In this document: positions 53,773 through 63,224 of the stretch, piece after piece
How positions within the stretch are numbered: the first letter of the stretch is position 1
How the letters are laid out: every line of letters begins with the position of its first letter
Assembly: GCA_002694745.1 (NCBI GenBank)
Contig: NZMY01000050.1
Span: 1 to 64,000, forward strand
Length of the DNA: 64,000 bases
DNA from: Croceicoccus sp.
GTDB taxonomy: Bacteria > Pseudomonadota > Alphaproteobacteria > Sphingomonadales > Sphingomonadaceae
Direction of reading: 5' to 3'
The notes under the pieces: model-generated
What the model was told of the DNA's origin: nothing
Database searches by the model: none
Seen by the model: the letters and a program-made list of their open reading frames with translations, nothing else
Program-made: the position numbers and the translations under genes

Positions 53773-54024
53773 CATAAACCTGCCATTCATGTCTGCGGCC
53801 AGCCGGAGAACGCGATGCACACTGCCCCTGCGCCGGCGATGACCGGCTAAACCCCCGGCCCGGTCCAGCGCCGGGCCGCCTTTCAAAATCGAGCATGCTT
53901 CGTGTCCGGAAAACCGTTTTCCGGGCCGGGAGACATGCGTCCCGTTTCATGCCGCCCGGGCGCAGACCGCGCTTTCGGGAACCGTCAGCCGCGTGCCCGG
54001 CCCACGCGCAAGAGGTAAGCCATC

Positions 54025-54462
54025 ATGTTCCTTCCCGAAGAACATTCCCTGTCGCTCATGGCCCCGGCCAAGGCTGCGACCGCCAATCCGGCGGCTGATC
54101 CCGCCGCTCCCGTCCTGAGCGCGCTGGAACGCCGGGTGGTCGAAATCGCGCGCACCGACGCGCTCGACACGCTGAAACCGCGGCGCAAGCACGGATGGCT
54201 CGTCCGGCTTTTCATGGGGCGGGAACGGGCCTCGCCCGCGCTCGCCAACGAGACGCTGGAGGCGGTCCGCCGACTGGCCGTGACCGCCTGGCACCGCGAA
54301 GCGAACCCGCCCGCCCGCGCCATCGGCGAAGCCAGGGCCATCAGCGAAGCCAGGGCCATCAGCGAAGCCAGGGCCGCCGGGCTCAGCCGCGACCAGATCG
54401 ACGAAATCCTCACCATCATCCGCCGTTCGTTCGGCGCCCGCATTGAAAAGACTGCCCCATGA
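54025..54462 (+). CDS. Uncharacterised leading gene of the efflux operon
   Basis: Protein of 145 residues, no signal peptide. It is helical and charged, with an ARAISEARAISEARA repeat (about 99-116) encoded by an 18-bp DNA repeat. The C-terminal SRDQIDEILTIIRRSFG is amphipathic. GAGGTAAG precedes the ATG. Its stop overlaps the start of the adaptor gene (ATGA), so it is translated with the efflux genes. No named family recognised; role in efflux unknown. Confidence 0.7.
   Translation: MFLPEEHSLSLMAPAKAATANPAADPAAPVLSALERRVVEIARTDALDTLKPRRKHGWLVRLFMGRERASPALANETLEAVRRLAVTAWHREANPPARAIGEARAISEARAISEARAAGLSRDQIDEILTIIRRSFGARIEKTAP
54319..54372 (+). repeat. 18-bp tandem repeat within the leading gene
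   Basis: Three 18-bp units (GCCATCRGCGAAGCCAGG) at 54319, 54337 and 54355; the last two are identical and the first differs at one base. They encode the repeated Ala-Ile-Ser/Gly-Glu-Ala-Arg motif. Confidence 0.9.
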
Positions 54463-55739
54463 CCATCCAGACACCCCTCGACACGTTCCAGACCCGGATC
54501 GGCGAAGCCCGCGATAATCGGCCCGCCCGCCGCCCGCGAAAGCGCGCTCTGGCTTTCGCCGGACTGGGCGCCGCCCTGCTCGCCGGGCTCGGCTGGCATT
54601 TTCTTGGCGGCAATTCCGCCGAGGCCGCGCCGCCGCCCGTACCGGTCGTCACCATCGCCAGCCCCATCGTCCGCGAGGTGACCGAATGGGACGACTATAT
54701 CGGCCGTTTCGCGCCCAGCGAGATGGTGGAGGTCCGTCCCCGCGTGTCGGGCGCGATCACGGCGATCCATTTCCGCGACGGCGAGTTCGTCCGCAAAGGG
54801 CAGCCGCTGTTCACCGTGGACCCGCGCCCCTATCGCGCCGCGCTGGCCGAGGCGCGCGCCGATGTCGCCGCCGCGCAAAGCGCGCTGGCACTGGCGCAAT
54901 CGGACTATGACCGCGTGGCCGGGCTGACCGGCGACGAAGCCATGGCCGAAAGCGAGGTCGAGCAATTGCAGACAAGCGTGAGTTCCGCCCGCGCCGCGCT
55001 GGCGGCGGCGAGGGCACGCGCCGACCAGCGCGCGCTCGACGTCGAATTTGCCACGGTGCGCGCGCCGATCTCGGGCCAGATCTCGGACCGGCGCGTCGAT
55101 GTCGGCAATCTCGTCTCGGGCGAGAACGGCGCGGGGGCGAGCCTGCTGACCACGATCAACGCGCTCGACCCGATCTATTTCACCTTCGACGCGTCCGAGG
55201 CGCTTTACCTCAAGACCCGGCGGCAATCGGATGACGGCGACGAGGCAGGCCGCGTACAGGTGCGCCTGCAGGACGAGGCCGATTACCGCTGGGAGGGCAG
55301 GCTTGACTTCACGGACAACACGCTGGACCCGAATTCGGGCACCATCCGTGCCCGTGCGGTCTTCCGCAATCCCGACGGGTTCCTGCGGCCCGGCCTGTTC
55401 GGCGACATGCGTCTGGCCGAAGCCGGGACTGCCAGGGCGCTGCTGGTCCCCGACGCCGCCGTCCAGTCGGATCAGGCGCGCAAAATGGTTTTGATTGTCG
55501 GCAAGGACGATGTCGTCACGGCGAAGCCCGTCGAACCGGGACCGCTGGTGCGGGGCCTGCGGGTCATTCGCTCGGGCCTTTCGCCAAATGACAGGGTGGT
55601 GATCTCGAACTTCGCGGCGGCCGCCGCCGGTTCGAAGGTCGACAGCAAGCGCGGCCGAATCGCCTTCGCGGCGCAAGACACGTCCGCAACGCCTTCGCCC
55701 AGCGAACCCGCCGCGGCGCAGGCGACCATCGCCGAATAG
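54459..55739 (+). CDS. RND efflux periplasmic adaptor subunit
   Basis: Membrane-fusion protein of 426 residues. An N-terminal hydrophobic anchor (about 30-48) is followed by the lipoyl/hairpin/beta-barrel layout: VRPRVSGAITAIHFRDGEFVRKGQPLFTVDPRPY (lipoyl half), a coiled-coil hairpin with AESEVEQLQTSVSSARAALAAARARADQRALDVEFATVRAPISGQIS, and the barrel/MP region ending near residue 385. It links the pump to the outer-membrane channel. Its ATG overlaps the previous stop, and the pump gene follows after 71 bp. Confidence 0.93.
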   Translation: MTIQTPLDTFQTRIGEARDNRPARRPRKRALAFAGLGAALLAGLGWHFLGGNSAEAAPPPVPVVTIASPIVREVTEWDDYIGRFAPSEMVEVRPRVSGAITAIHFRDGEFVRKGQPLFTVDPRPYRAALAEARADVAAAQSALALAQSDYDRVAGLTGDEAMAESEVEQLQTSVSSARAALAAARARADQRALDVEFATVRAPISGQISDRRVDVGNLVSGENGAGASLLTTINALDPIYFTFDASEALYLKTRRQSDDGDEAGRVQVRLQDEADYRWEGRLDFTDNTLDPNSGTIRARAVFRNPDGFLRPGLFGDMRLAEAGTARALLVPDAAVQSDQARKMVLIVGKDDVVTAKPVEPGPLVRGLRVIRSGLSPNDRVVISNFAAAAAGSKVDSKRGRIAFAAQDTSATPSPSEPAAAQATIAE

Positions 55740-55810
55740 GCGCGCGCGCCTCGCATAAAGACAATTACACCCAGCCATTGGCCGGGTCACATATTTCACG
55801 GACGAAACCC

Positions 55811-58800
55811 ATGCGATTTTCCCGGTTCTTCATCGACCGGCCGATTTTCGCGGGCGTCATCGCGGTGCTGATCACCGTGGTGGGTGCGCTCGCCTTCATC
55901 GGCCTGCCCGTTACGCAATATCCCGACGTGGTGCCGCCGACGGTCACCGTCACGGCCACCTATCCGGGCGCTTCGGCCGAAACCGTGGCCGACACCGTCG
56001 CCGCGCCGATCGAGCAGGAGATCAACGGCGTCGACGACATGCTCTACATGGATTCGCAATCGACCGGCGATGGCAGGGTGACGATCACCGTCACCTTCAG
56101 GATCGGCACCGACCTCGACGAGGCGCAGGTGCTGGTCCAGAACCGCGTCGCCATTGCCGAGCCGCGCCTGCCGGAATCGGTGCGCGCGATGGGGGTGGTG
56201 ACCAAGAAGTCCTCGCCCGACTTCCTGATGATCGTGAACCTTCAGTCGCCCGATGGCACCTATGACCGCGAATATCTGTCGAACTATGCGCTGACGCGGG
56301 TGAAGGACCGGCTTGCGCGGCTGGACGGGGTGGGCGACGTGCAGATGTTCGGCGCGCGCGATTACGGCATGCGCATCTGGATCGATCCGGACAAGGCCGC
56401 CGCGCGCAATCTGACGGCGGACGAGATCGTCTCGGCCCTGCGCGCGCAGAACGTGCAGGTCTCGGCAGGCGCACTGGGACAGCCGCCCTATGACGGCGGC
56501 TCAGGCAGTGCGGGAGCCTATCAGCTCGGCGTCGAGTTGCAGGGCCGGCTGACCACGCCGGAGGAGTTCGGCAATGTCATCGTGCGCAGCGATGCAGGCG
56601 GCGGACAGATCCGCGTGAAGGATGTCGCGCGGATCGAACTGGGCGCGCAGGACTATTCGCTCAACACCTACCTGTCGGGCAATCCGACCGTGGTGATCGC
56701 GGTGCTGCAGCGCCCCGGTTCGAACGCGCTGGACGCGGCCGAGACGGTGCGGGAGGAAATGGACGCGCTGGCCGCGGATTTCCCGCAAGGCCTGGAATAT
56801 TCGGTCATCTACAACCCGACCGAGTTCATCGGCCAGTCGATCGACGCGGTCTATCACACATTGTTCGAGGCGGCGGTGCTGGTCGTGCTCGTCATACTGG
56901 TCTTTTTGCAGAACTGGCGGGCGGCGGTGATCCCCATCGTCGCGATCCCGGTGTCGCTGGTCGGCACCGCGATCATGCTGGCGGCGACGGGCTATTCGCT
57001 CAACAATCTGTCGCTGTTCGGGTTGGTGCTGGCCATCGGCATCGTGGTCGACGACGCCATCGTGGTGGTCGAGAATGTCGAGCGCTATATCGAGGAAGGC
57101 GTCAAACCGCTTGAGGCCGCGCGCCGGTCGATGGACGAGGTGTCGGGCGCGCTGGTCGCCATCGTGCTGGTGCTGTGCGCGGTGTTCATCCCGACATTGT
57201 TCATCGACGGCATCTCGGGCCAGTTCTACAAGCAGTTCGCCGTCACCATCGCGACCGCGACGGTCATCTCGCTGATCGTGTCGCTCACCCTATCGCCCGC
57301 GCTGGCGGCGATCCTGCTGCGCGAGAAGCACCGCGTGGCGGACGATGCCCCGCGCTGGCGGCGCGTGCTGCAGGGTGCAGGCGACCGGTTCAACCATGGG
57401 TTCGAGCGGATGAGCGAGGCCTATGCAAGGCTGACGCTGCGGCTGGTGAAGCGTCCGGCACGGATGATGGCGGGCTATGCCGCGCTGATCGTCGCGACGG
57501 GCGGTCTGTTCTGGGCGACGCCCGCGGGCTTCATCCCGCAGCAGGATCAGGGCTATTTCCTCGCCGCGATCTTCCTGCTGCCGGGTTCGTCCCTGTCGCG
57601 CACCGACGAGGTGACGCGCGAGGTGGCGGAGAAGATCCTGCCCGGCAAGGGGATACGCGGCGCGGTGATGTTCGCGGGCTTCAACGGCCCGTCGCGCACC
57701 GCCTCGCCCGATTCCGGGGCGATCTATTTCCCGTTCGAAAGTTTCGAAAAGCGCGCCGAACTGGGCGTGACCGAGGAAAGCATCATGGCCAAGGCGCAGG
57801 AAGCGCTGGCGGGTTACGACAAGGCCAGCATCATCCTCCTCCCGCCGCCCACGATCAACGGCATCGTCCCGCCCGGCGGCTACCGTATGATCGTCGAGGA
57901 CCGGTCGGGGCAGGGCTATGCCGAGCTTGAGAAGGCGGCGCAGGCCTTGCTGGCGCAGGCGAACACGCAGCCCGAGCTTCAGCAGGTCTATACCTTGTTC
58001 AACCGGGGGTCGCCGCGCGTCCATGCCGATATCGACCGGCGCAAGGCCGACATGCTGGGCGTGCCGCCGCAGAATATCTTCTCGACGCTGCAGACCTATC
58101 TGGGGTCAACCTTCATCAATGACTTCAACCTGCTGGGCCGGACATATCGCGTGACCGCGCAGGCCGATGCCGGATCGCGCAATTCGGTCGCGGATATCGC
58201 GAACCTGCAGACGCGGTCGAGCAACGGATCGATGGTGCCGATCGGCTCGGTCGCGACCTTCGAGAACAGGACCGGCCCCTACCGCGTGGTGCGATACAAC
58301 CTCCAGCGCGCGATCGAGGTGGATGGCAGCGTCGCGCCGGGATATTCCACCGGACAGGCGCTGGCGACGATGGAAAAGGTCGCCGCCGAAACGCTGCCGG
58401 CGGGCTATGGCGCCGAATGGACCGGCATCGCCTATCAGCAGTCGATCGCGGGCAATACCGCGGGCGTGGTGTTCGGCATGGCGGTGCTGTTCGTCTTCCT
58501 CGTGCTGGCGGCGCAATATGAAAGCCTGACGCTGCCGCTGGCGATCATCCTGATCGTGCCGATGTGCCTGTTCGCGGCCATGCTGGGCGTGAACCTGCGG
58601 GGGATGGACAATAATATCCTGACCCAGATCGGCCTTGTGGTGCTGATCGCGCTGGCGGCCAAAAACGCGATCCTCGTGGTCGAATTCGCAAAGCAGGCGG
58701 AGGAAGAGCAGGGCCTTTCGCCGGTTCAGGCCGCGGTGCAGGCCGCGCGCACCCGGCTGCGCCCGATCCTGATGACGTCCTTCGCCTTCATTCTCGGCGC

Positions 58801-59035
58801 GGTTCCGCTGGTCATCGCCAGCGGTGCCGGGTCGGAGCTGCGGCAGGCTTTGGGCACGGCGGTGTTCTTCGGCATGGCGGGCGTCACCGGCTTTGGCCTG
58901 CTGTTCACCCCCACCTTCTATGTCGTGTGCCGCAATTTGGCCGAGGCGCTGCGGTGCGGCCCCCGTCCGAATGCGGAGACGCCCCGCCCGAAACAGCCGC
59001 GCGATTACGATCCGCTGGCGATCCCGGCGGAATGA
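55811..59035 (+). CDS. RND multidrug efflux permease (HAE1 family)
   Basis: Inner-membrane pump of 1074 residues starting MRFSRFFIDRPIFAGVIAVLI, the usual AcrB-like N-terminus. Twelve transmembrane segments and two large periplasmic loops are expected; proton-relay aspartates are in GLVLAIGIVVDDAIVVVENVERY, and the second half has GLVVLIALAAKNAILVVEFAK with the conserved Lys. It would expel drugs, solvents or metabolites in exchange for protons. ATG at 55811 removes an upstream extension. It is followed 14 bp later by the outer-membrane channel gene. Confidence 0.96.
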   Translation: MRFSRFFIDRPIFAGVIAVLITVVGALAFIGLPVTQYPDVVPPTVTVTATYPGASAETVADTVAAPIEQEINGVDDMLYMDSQSTGDGRVTITVTFRIGTDLDEAQVLVQNRVAIAEPRLPESVRAMGVVTKKSSPDFLMIVNLQSPDGTYDREYLSNYALTRVKDRLARLDGVGDVQMFGARDYGMRIWIDPDKAAARNLTADEIVSALRAQNVQVSAGALGQPPYDGGSGSAGAYQLGVELQGRLTTPEEFGNVIVRSDAGGGQIRVKDVARIELGAQDYSLNTYLSGNPTVVIAVLQRPGSNALDAAETVREEMDALAADFPQGLEYSVIYNPTEFIGQSIDAVYHTLFEAAVLVVLVILVFLQNWRAAVIPIVAIPVSLVGTAIMLAATGYSLNNLSLFGLVLAIGIVVDDAIVVVENVERYIEEGVKPLEAARRSMDEVSGALVAIVLVLCAVFIPTLFIDGISGQFYKQFAVTIATATVISLIVSLTLSPALAAILLREKHRVADDAPRWRRVLQGAGDRFNHGFERMSEAYARLTLRLVKRPARMMAGYAALIVATGGLFWATPAGFIPQQDQGYFLAAIFLLPGSSLSRTDEVTREVAEKILPGKGIRGAVMFAGFNGPSRTASPDSGAIYFPFESFEKRAELGVTEESIMAKAQEALAGYDKASIILLPPPTINGIVPPGGYRMIVEDRSGQGYAELEKAAQALLAQANTQPELQQVYTLFNRGSPRVHADIDRRKADMLGVPPQNIFSTLQTYLGSTFINDFNLLGRTYRVTAQADAGSRNSVADIANLQTRSSNGSMVPIGSVATFENRTGPYRVVRYNLQRAIEVDGSVAPGYSTGQALATMEKVAAETLPAGYGAEWTGIAYQQSIAGNTAGVVFGMAVLFVFLVLAAQYESLTLPLAIILIVPMCLFAAMLGVNLRGMDNNILTQIGLVVLIALAAKNAILVVEFAKQAEEEQGLSPVQAAVQAARTRLRPILMTSFAFILGAVPLVIASGAGSELRQALGTAVFFGMAGVTGFGLLFTPTFYVVCRNLAEALRCGPRPNAETPRPKQPRDYDPLAIPAE

Positions 59036-59049
59036 AAGGAGCCAGAGAG

Positions 59050-60462
59050 ATGTTCCGCATGAACAAGACCATTGCCGCGCTGCTGTCGGCGAGCGCGCTG
59101 ACCGCCTGCACCGTGGGGCCCGATCATATCGCACCGGCGATACCGCCCACCGCCTCTGCGCCGTTCGTCGGGGTGCAGACGGCGGATGTCACCGCCGATG
59201 CGCCCGCCGATGACTGGTGGACGCTTTATGACGATCCGGTCCTCGACGCGCTGGTCGAGGATGCGCTGGCCGCCAATACCGACATTCGCGTCGCCCTTGC
59301 GCGGATCGAACGGGCGCGCGCCTCTTTGCGCGGATCGTGGGGAGAGGCGCTGCCGCAGACGAAGGTCTCGGCTTCGGGCAGCTATGGCCGCGTCTCGGAA
59401 AGCGAGACACTGCCGGGCATCGACCGCGAGGGACGCCGCATCGCGGGCGAATTCGCGGCGGGTTACGAGCTGGACCTGTTCGGCCGCGTCGCGCGCGGGA
59501 TCGAGGCATCGCGCGCCGATGAGGGTGCCGCGCGTCAGGACGCCGATGCGGTGCGCGTCATGGTCGTCGCCGATACGGTGCAGGCCTATGTCGACGCGGC
59601 GGCCAGCGCGCAGCAGATCGCGGTGGCGCAGTCGATGGTGGATTTGCTGGCCCGATCCGAACGCATCACCCATGCGCGTTTCGAGCGCGGCCTGAACCAG
59701 AAGCTCGACGTGCTGCGCCTGACCCAGCTGCGCGAGGCGCGGGCCGCGACAATCCCGCCCTTGATGGCGCGCCGCGATGCCGCGCTGTTCCGGCTGGCGA
59801 CGCTGACCGGGCGCACGCCGCAGGAGCTGCCCGCCGATGCGCTGCGGCGCCGGACGACGCCCGATGTCTCGCAGCCGATCCCCGTGGGCGACGGGCGGAT
59901 GCTGCTGGCCCGGCGTCCCGACGTGAAGGCGGCGGAGCGCAGGCTGGCGGCCGATACGGCGCGCATCGGCGTGGCGACGGCGGATCTCTACCCGCGCATC
60001 AGCCTGGGCGCGGCGGTATCGACCACTTCGCTGGGCGACATGCCCGTCTTGGGGTCCGGGCCGCTGGGCTGGCTGGTCGGCCCGCTGATCCAGTGGGCAT
60101 TCCCGAACCAGGAGGCCGTGCGCGCCCGCATCGAAGCCGCGCGGGCGGATGCGGACGCCGATCTCGCGCGTTTCGACGGCACCGTGCTGCGCGCGCTGGA
60201 AGAGACGGAAACCGCGCTATCCGCCTATCGCAACGCGTTGGTGAGCGAAGAGCGGCTGGCCGCCTCGCGCGATGCGGCGGACCGCGCGGCGAAGGTCAGC
60301 CTTGCGCGCCAGAGCCGCGGCCAGATCGACGCGCTGGCCTCTCTGGATGCGCAACGCACCTTGGCCGAAACCGAAGCCGATTTTGCCGCCGCGCGCCGCG
60401 CCGTCGCCTTGGCGCAGATCGATCTGTTCCGCGCGCTTGGCGGCGGCTGGACGGGCGGGTGA
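59050..60462 (+). CDS. RND efflux outer membrane channel (NodT family lipoprotein)
   Basis: TolC-like outer membrane factor of 470 residues. Lipobox SALTAC with Cys19/20 (LTACTVGPDH), then the NodT-type repeated helical hairpin domain (DWWTLYDDPVLDALVEDALAANTDIRVALARIERARA at about 55-92, and the second copy ending with ALAQIDLFRALGGGW). It docks onto the adaptor to form the exit duct. AAAGGAGCCAGAGAG precedes the ATG. Last gene of the efflux operon; it is convergent with the GNAT gene 33 bp away. Confidence 0.93.
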   Translation: MFRMNKTIAALLSASALTACTVGPDHIAPAIPPTASAPFVGVQTADVTADAPADDWWTLYDDPVLDALVEDALAANTDIRVALARIERARASLRGSWGEALPQTKVSASGSYGRVSESETLPGIDREGRRIAGEFAAGYELDLFGRVARGIEASRADEGAARQDADAVRVMVVADTVQAYVDAAASAQQIAVAQSMVDLLARSERITHARFERGLNQKLDVLRLTQLREARAATIPPLMARRDAALFRLATLTGRTPQELPADALRRRTTPDVSQPIPVGDGRMLLARRPDVKAAERRLAADTARIGVATADLYPRISLGAAVSTTSLGDMPVLGSGPLGWLVGPLIQWAFPNQEAVRARIEAARADADADLARFDGTVLRALEETETALSAYRNALVSEERLAASRDAADRAAKVSLARQSRGQIDALASLDAQRTLAETEADFAAARRAVALAQIDLFRALGGGWTGG

Positions 60463-60495
60463 AAAAGAGGATCGATCCGCGAACTGCCCGCTATG

Positions 60496-61641
60496 TCACG
60501 AGAGCCTTAGCGCCGGCAGATAGCCCGCATATTCCAGACGCATCATGGACAGGATCGCAAACCTTGCCATCAGTCCGCGCATGGTGGGCCTGAACATCAG
60601 GTTCCAGCGATATTCCTGTTCCCGGGGAGACCAGCGGGTCTTGGAAACGTCGCGGCCTACCGACAGGTTGACGGCTTTCTTGCCGGATTCGATCGACTGT
60701 TTGATGACCTCGTAGACCAGGGTCGTCATCACGCTGTATTTCCCGAATTCGGCTTCGTAACCCGAGTAATAGAGATACAGCCCATCCTCGGTCTCGAAAC
60801 CGAGCCTGGCTGCGACAACCCTGTCGTGATGCTGCATCAGGAAAAGGCGCAAGCCCGAGCTGTCGGGATCGCTCGCGAGGGTCGCGATGAACTGCCGCGC
60901 ATAGTCTTCCTCGAAGACATTGCGGTGGCGGGTTCCATGCGTCTGGTTCGCGCGCAGGGCGTGAAGGCGATAGAAGTCGGGAAGAAAAGCACCGATCGAG
61001 CCGGAATCGCGCAGGCATCGGAACTGCAGGTCGACGCCGTCCCGCTTGGCGCTGTTATAGCATTTGCGGATCGATTCCCTGATGTTGCGCTTCATCGCCG
61101 AGCGGAATGACGCAAGGTCGGGTTCGAGCATCACCACGAAACTCTCGACCAGCGGGCGCGTCGGGTGCGGGATCGAAACCGCGTCGTAAAGATCCGCAAC
61201 TTCAGGCGGACCCGCCGGCAGCGAGATGACGTCCCAATGGGTATAATGCGTCTGCACATAGGAAACGAACGCCGAATAGGCGGCGTGTGCATGGCCCTCT
61301 TTGACGAGGCCCGTCCTCAATTCGGTCAATATGTTGTCGGCGCCCAGCGGCTGCAGATAGCTGAGGACGGGCACGCCCTTGACCACCAGATTTTGCCGAA
61401 GCATCGGGAAGACGCCGATGATTTCGCGCCCGTCCTCGACCAGGAAAATCTGCAATTTCCGGTTGGCGCCGCCCATGCGGCCGAATTGCTCCCACCAGCT
61501 CTCGTTATAGAACAGCGACTGGAACGGCTCGGCAATGCCCGGCTGCCTCTCCAGGCGGTTCCAGCCAGCACGCTCGGCATCGGTCAGTTTCGCGAAATCG
61601 TCGACAATACGTACCATCGATCCGGCAACAGCTTTTTCCAT
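60496..61641 (-). CDS. GNAT-like (FemAB/BioF2-type) acyltransferase
   Basis: Protein of 381 residues of the Acetyltransf_6/FemAB-like group, a double-GNAT fold. The N-terminal part has QSLFYNESWWEQFGRMGG and the central part AMKRNIRESIRKCYNSAKRDGVDLQFR; the C-terminal GNAT motif is LGFETEDGLYLYYSGYEAEFGKYSVMTTLVYEVIKQSIESGKKAVNLSVGRDVSKTRW, typical of CelD/polysaccharide-associated acyltransferases. It is cytoplasmic; exopolysaccharide or cellulose modification is a family guess. A glycosyltransferase begins at 63439 but is not adjacent. Confidence 0.78.
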   Translation of the reverse strand: MEKAVAGSMVRIVDDFAKLTDAERAGWNRLERQPGIAEPFQSLFYNESWWEQFGRMGGANRKLQIFLVEDGREIIGVFPMLRQNLVVKGVPVLSYLQPLGADNILTELRTGLVKEGHAHAAYSAFVSYVQTHYTHWDVISLPAGPPEVADLYDAVSIPHPTRPLVESFVVMLEPDLASFRSAMKRNIRESIRKCYNSAKRDGVDLQFRCLRDSGSIGAFLPDFYRLHALRANQTHGTRHRNVFEEDYARQFIATLASDPDSSGLRLFLMQHHDRVVAARLGFETEDGLYLYYSGYEAEFGKYSVMTTLVYEVIKQSIESGKKAVNLSVGRDVSKTRWSPREQEYRWNLMFRPTMRGLMARFAILSMMRLEYAGYLPALRLS

Positions 61642-61753
61642 CAGAATCGGACCGCTCTACCGCCGGGCACTTAAGGGTTCATTGCCGGTGCCTCAGCTTG
61701 GACATGCTTCGTCGGCGCAGGCATCCGATATGACGCATCCCTGTCCCGGCGAG

Positions 61754-61783
61754 CTGTTTCCCGGCAGGCTGCTTCCCGGCAGG
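61754..61783. repeat. 15-bp tandem repeat upstream of the DUF421 gene
   Basis: Two 15-bp units (CTGYTTCCCGGCAGG) at 61754 and 61769, with a degenerate third unit just upstream. It lies in the 299-bp gap between the acyltransferase and DUF421 genes, which otherwise shows no gene. Confidence 0.7.
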
Positions 61784-61940
61784 GGAGGGCGATGGCGATA
61801 TTGCAAAGCCTTGTAAATATGGTTTCGCCCTATGCGCCCGGCCGCTGCATGCCGCCATGACGCGACTGCCGCCGGATCGACCGCCAGCCTAACGCGTTGC
61901 AAAGAAAGGAAACAGACACGAGATTTTTGCGAGGGCCCGA

Positions 61941-62543
61941 ATGACCGACGACCCGGACATGCTTTACAATTCCATCGAACGCCTCGCCAGCGCGGGGATA
62001 TCGGCGGCCATATTATTCGTCGTCATCGTCGTGTTGATCCGCCTGCTGGGCAAGCGCGCGACCGGGCAGATGAGCAATTTCGACTGGATGATCTCGATCA
62101 CCGTGGGCAGCCTTGCCGCCAGCGGGATCTTGCTCAAGAACGTCAGCCTTGCCGATGTGATCCTTGCCATCGCGGTCATCGGATTCCTGCAATGGGCCAC
62201 CGCGTGGCTTGCCTGCCGCAGCGAATGGTTCGAAAAAATGGTGCGCGCCCGGCCCCGGCTGCTGGTCCACAAGGGGCGGCTGCTGGAAGAGGACATGCGG
62301 CGCGAGCGGATCTCGCGGCACGAGATATTCTCGTATCTGCGAGGGCGGGGCTATGTCCGTCCGGACGAGGCGAACTGGGTCGTGCTGGAGAACGACGGCA
62401 CCATGACCGTGATCCCCCGGCAGGAGGCAGGCTTCGACGATGCGGGGCTGCTGGACGATGTCGTGTGGTCGTCGTCTCCGGCGGCGGACGCGAAGGAACG
62501 GCCGGGCGAAAAGCGCGGCGAAAAGGCGGAACCATCGCGCTGA
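61941..62543 (+). CDS. DUF421 (YetF-like) membrane protein
   Basis: Protein of 200 residues. Three N-terminal transmembrane segments (about 18-34, 46-62, 69-90) with the signature RLLGKRATGQMSNFDWMISITVGSLAASGIL are followed by a cytoplasmic DUF421 domain (about 100-180, LLEEDMRRERISRHEIFSYLRGRGYVRPDEANWVVLENDGTMTVIP). YetF-type proteins are associated with sporulation/germination in Bacillus but the family function is unknown here. A polar tail ends the protein. Confidence 0.88.
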   Translation: MTDDPDMLYNSIERLASAGISAAILFVVIVVLIRLLGKRATGQMSNFDWMISITVGSLAASGILLKNVSLADVILAIAVIGFLQWATAWLACRSEWFEKMVRARPRLLVHKGRLLEEDMRRERISRHEIFSYLRGRGYVRPDEANWVVLENDGTMTVIPRQEAGFDDAGLLDDVVWSSSPAADAKERPGEKRGEKAEPSR

Positions 62544-62573
62544 CCTTAGGTTGAGACGGAAACCCGCGACGCC

Positions 62574-63197
62574 ATGGAGACCCGGATGACCGCCGACACG
62601 AAGACCCTCGACCGGCAGGCCGCAACCCGGATCGCGCCCCGCAGCGGTGTGGCCTTTGAATTGGCAGAAGGCCAGCGGCTGACGGTGATCGACCCCGAAG
62701 GACAGCAGGTGTCCGACCTGCTCGCCTTTGTGCGCGGAGACGTGGGCGAGGTGATCTCGAACGGGCGGACCTTCGATTATGAAGAGACGATCGCGCTGAC
62801 CACCGGCAACCGGCTGTGGTCGAACCGCTCGAACGTGCTGCTCTCGATCGAGGAGGACACGGTCGGTCGGCACGATTTCCTGCTGACCCCGTGCAGCGAG
62901 GCGACGTTCCGGCATTTCTATCCGGGCAAGCCCGTGCACCGCGGCTGTTTTGGCAATCTGGCTGAGGCGCTGGCCCCCTATGGAATCGGGGAAGACCAGA
63001 TCCCGGTCGCCTTCAACTGTTTCATGAATGTGCCGATCGCGGCGGATGGCGGCGTGTCCGTCGTGCCGCCGTCGAGCCGGGCGGGCGACCGCATCACCCT
63101 GCTGGCGCACCGCGACCTGGTGATCGGGCTGACGGCATGTTCGGCCTATGACAGCAATGGCGGCAGTTTCAAACCGATCGATTACCGCATCGACTGA
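62574..63197 (+). CDS. DUF1989 (urea carboxylase-associated-like) protein
   Basis: Protein of 207 residues with the DUF1989 pattern: LTVIDPEGQQVSDLLAF (about 36-52), SNRSNVLLSIEEDTVGRHDFLLTPCSEAT and the C-terminal DLVIGLTACSAYDSNGGSFKPIDYRI. Members are found near urea-amidolyase genes or alone, and some belong to enzymes of urea or amide catabolism; no such neighbour is visible here. ATG at 62574; an in-frame ATG four codons later (MTADTK) is an alternative start. Confidence 0.85.
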   Translation: METRMTADTKTLDRQAATRIAPRSGVAFELAEGQRLTVIDPEGQQVSDLLAFVRGDVGEVISNGRTFDYEETIALTTGNRLWSNRSNVLLSIEEDTVGRHDFLLTPCSEATFRHFYPGKPVHRGCFGNLAEALAPYGIGEDQIPVAFNCFMNVPIAADGGVSVVPPSSRAGDRITLLAHRDLVIGLTACSAYDSNGGSFKPIDYRID

Positions 63198-63224
63198 CCG
63201 CACAGACCGAAAAGGGAAAGACCC

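Larger units (their letters stand above)
53658..54024 (+). promoter_or_regulatory. Efflux operon promoter/leader region
   Basis: This 367-bp gene-free gap holds a candidate promoter (-35 TTGACT at 53735-53740, -10 TAGATA at 53757-53762), two operators, and two stable hairpins in the leader: GGCCCGG / CCGGGCC at 53857-53877 (followed by GCCTTTC) and CCGGAAAA-CCG-TTTTCCGG at 53906-53924. The leader is about 250 bases long. Confidence 0.6.
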
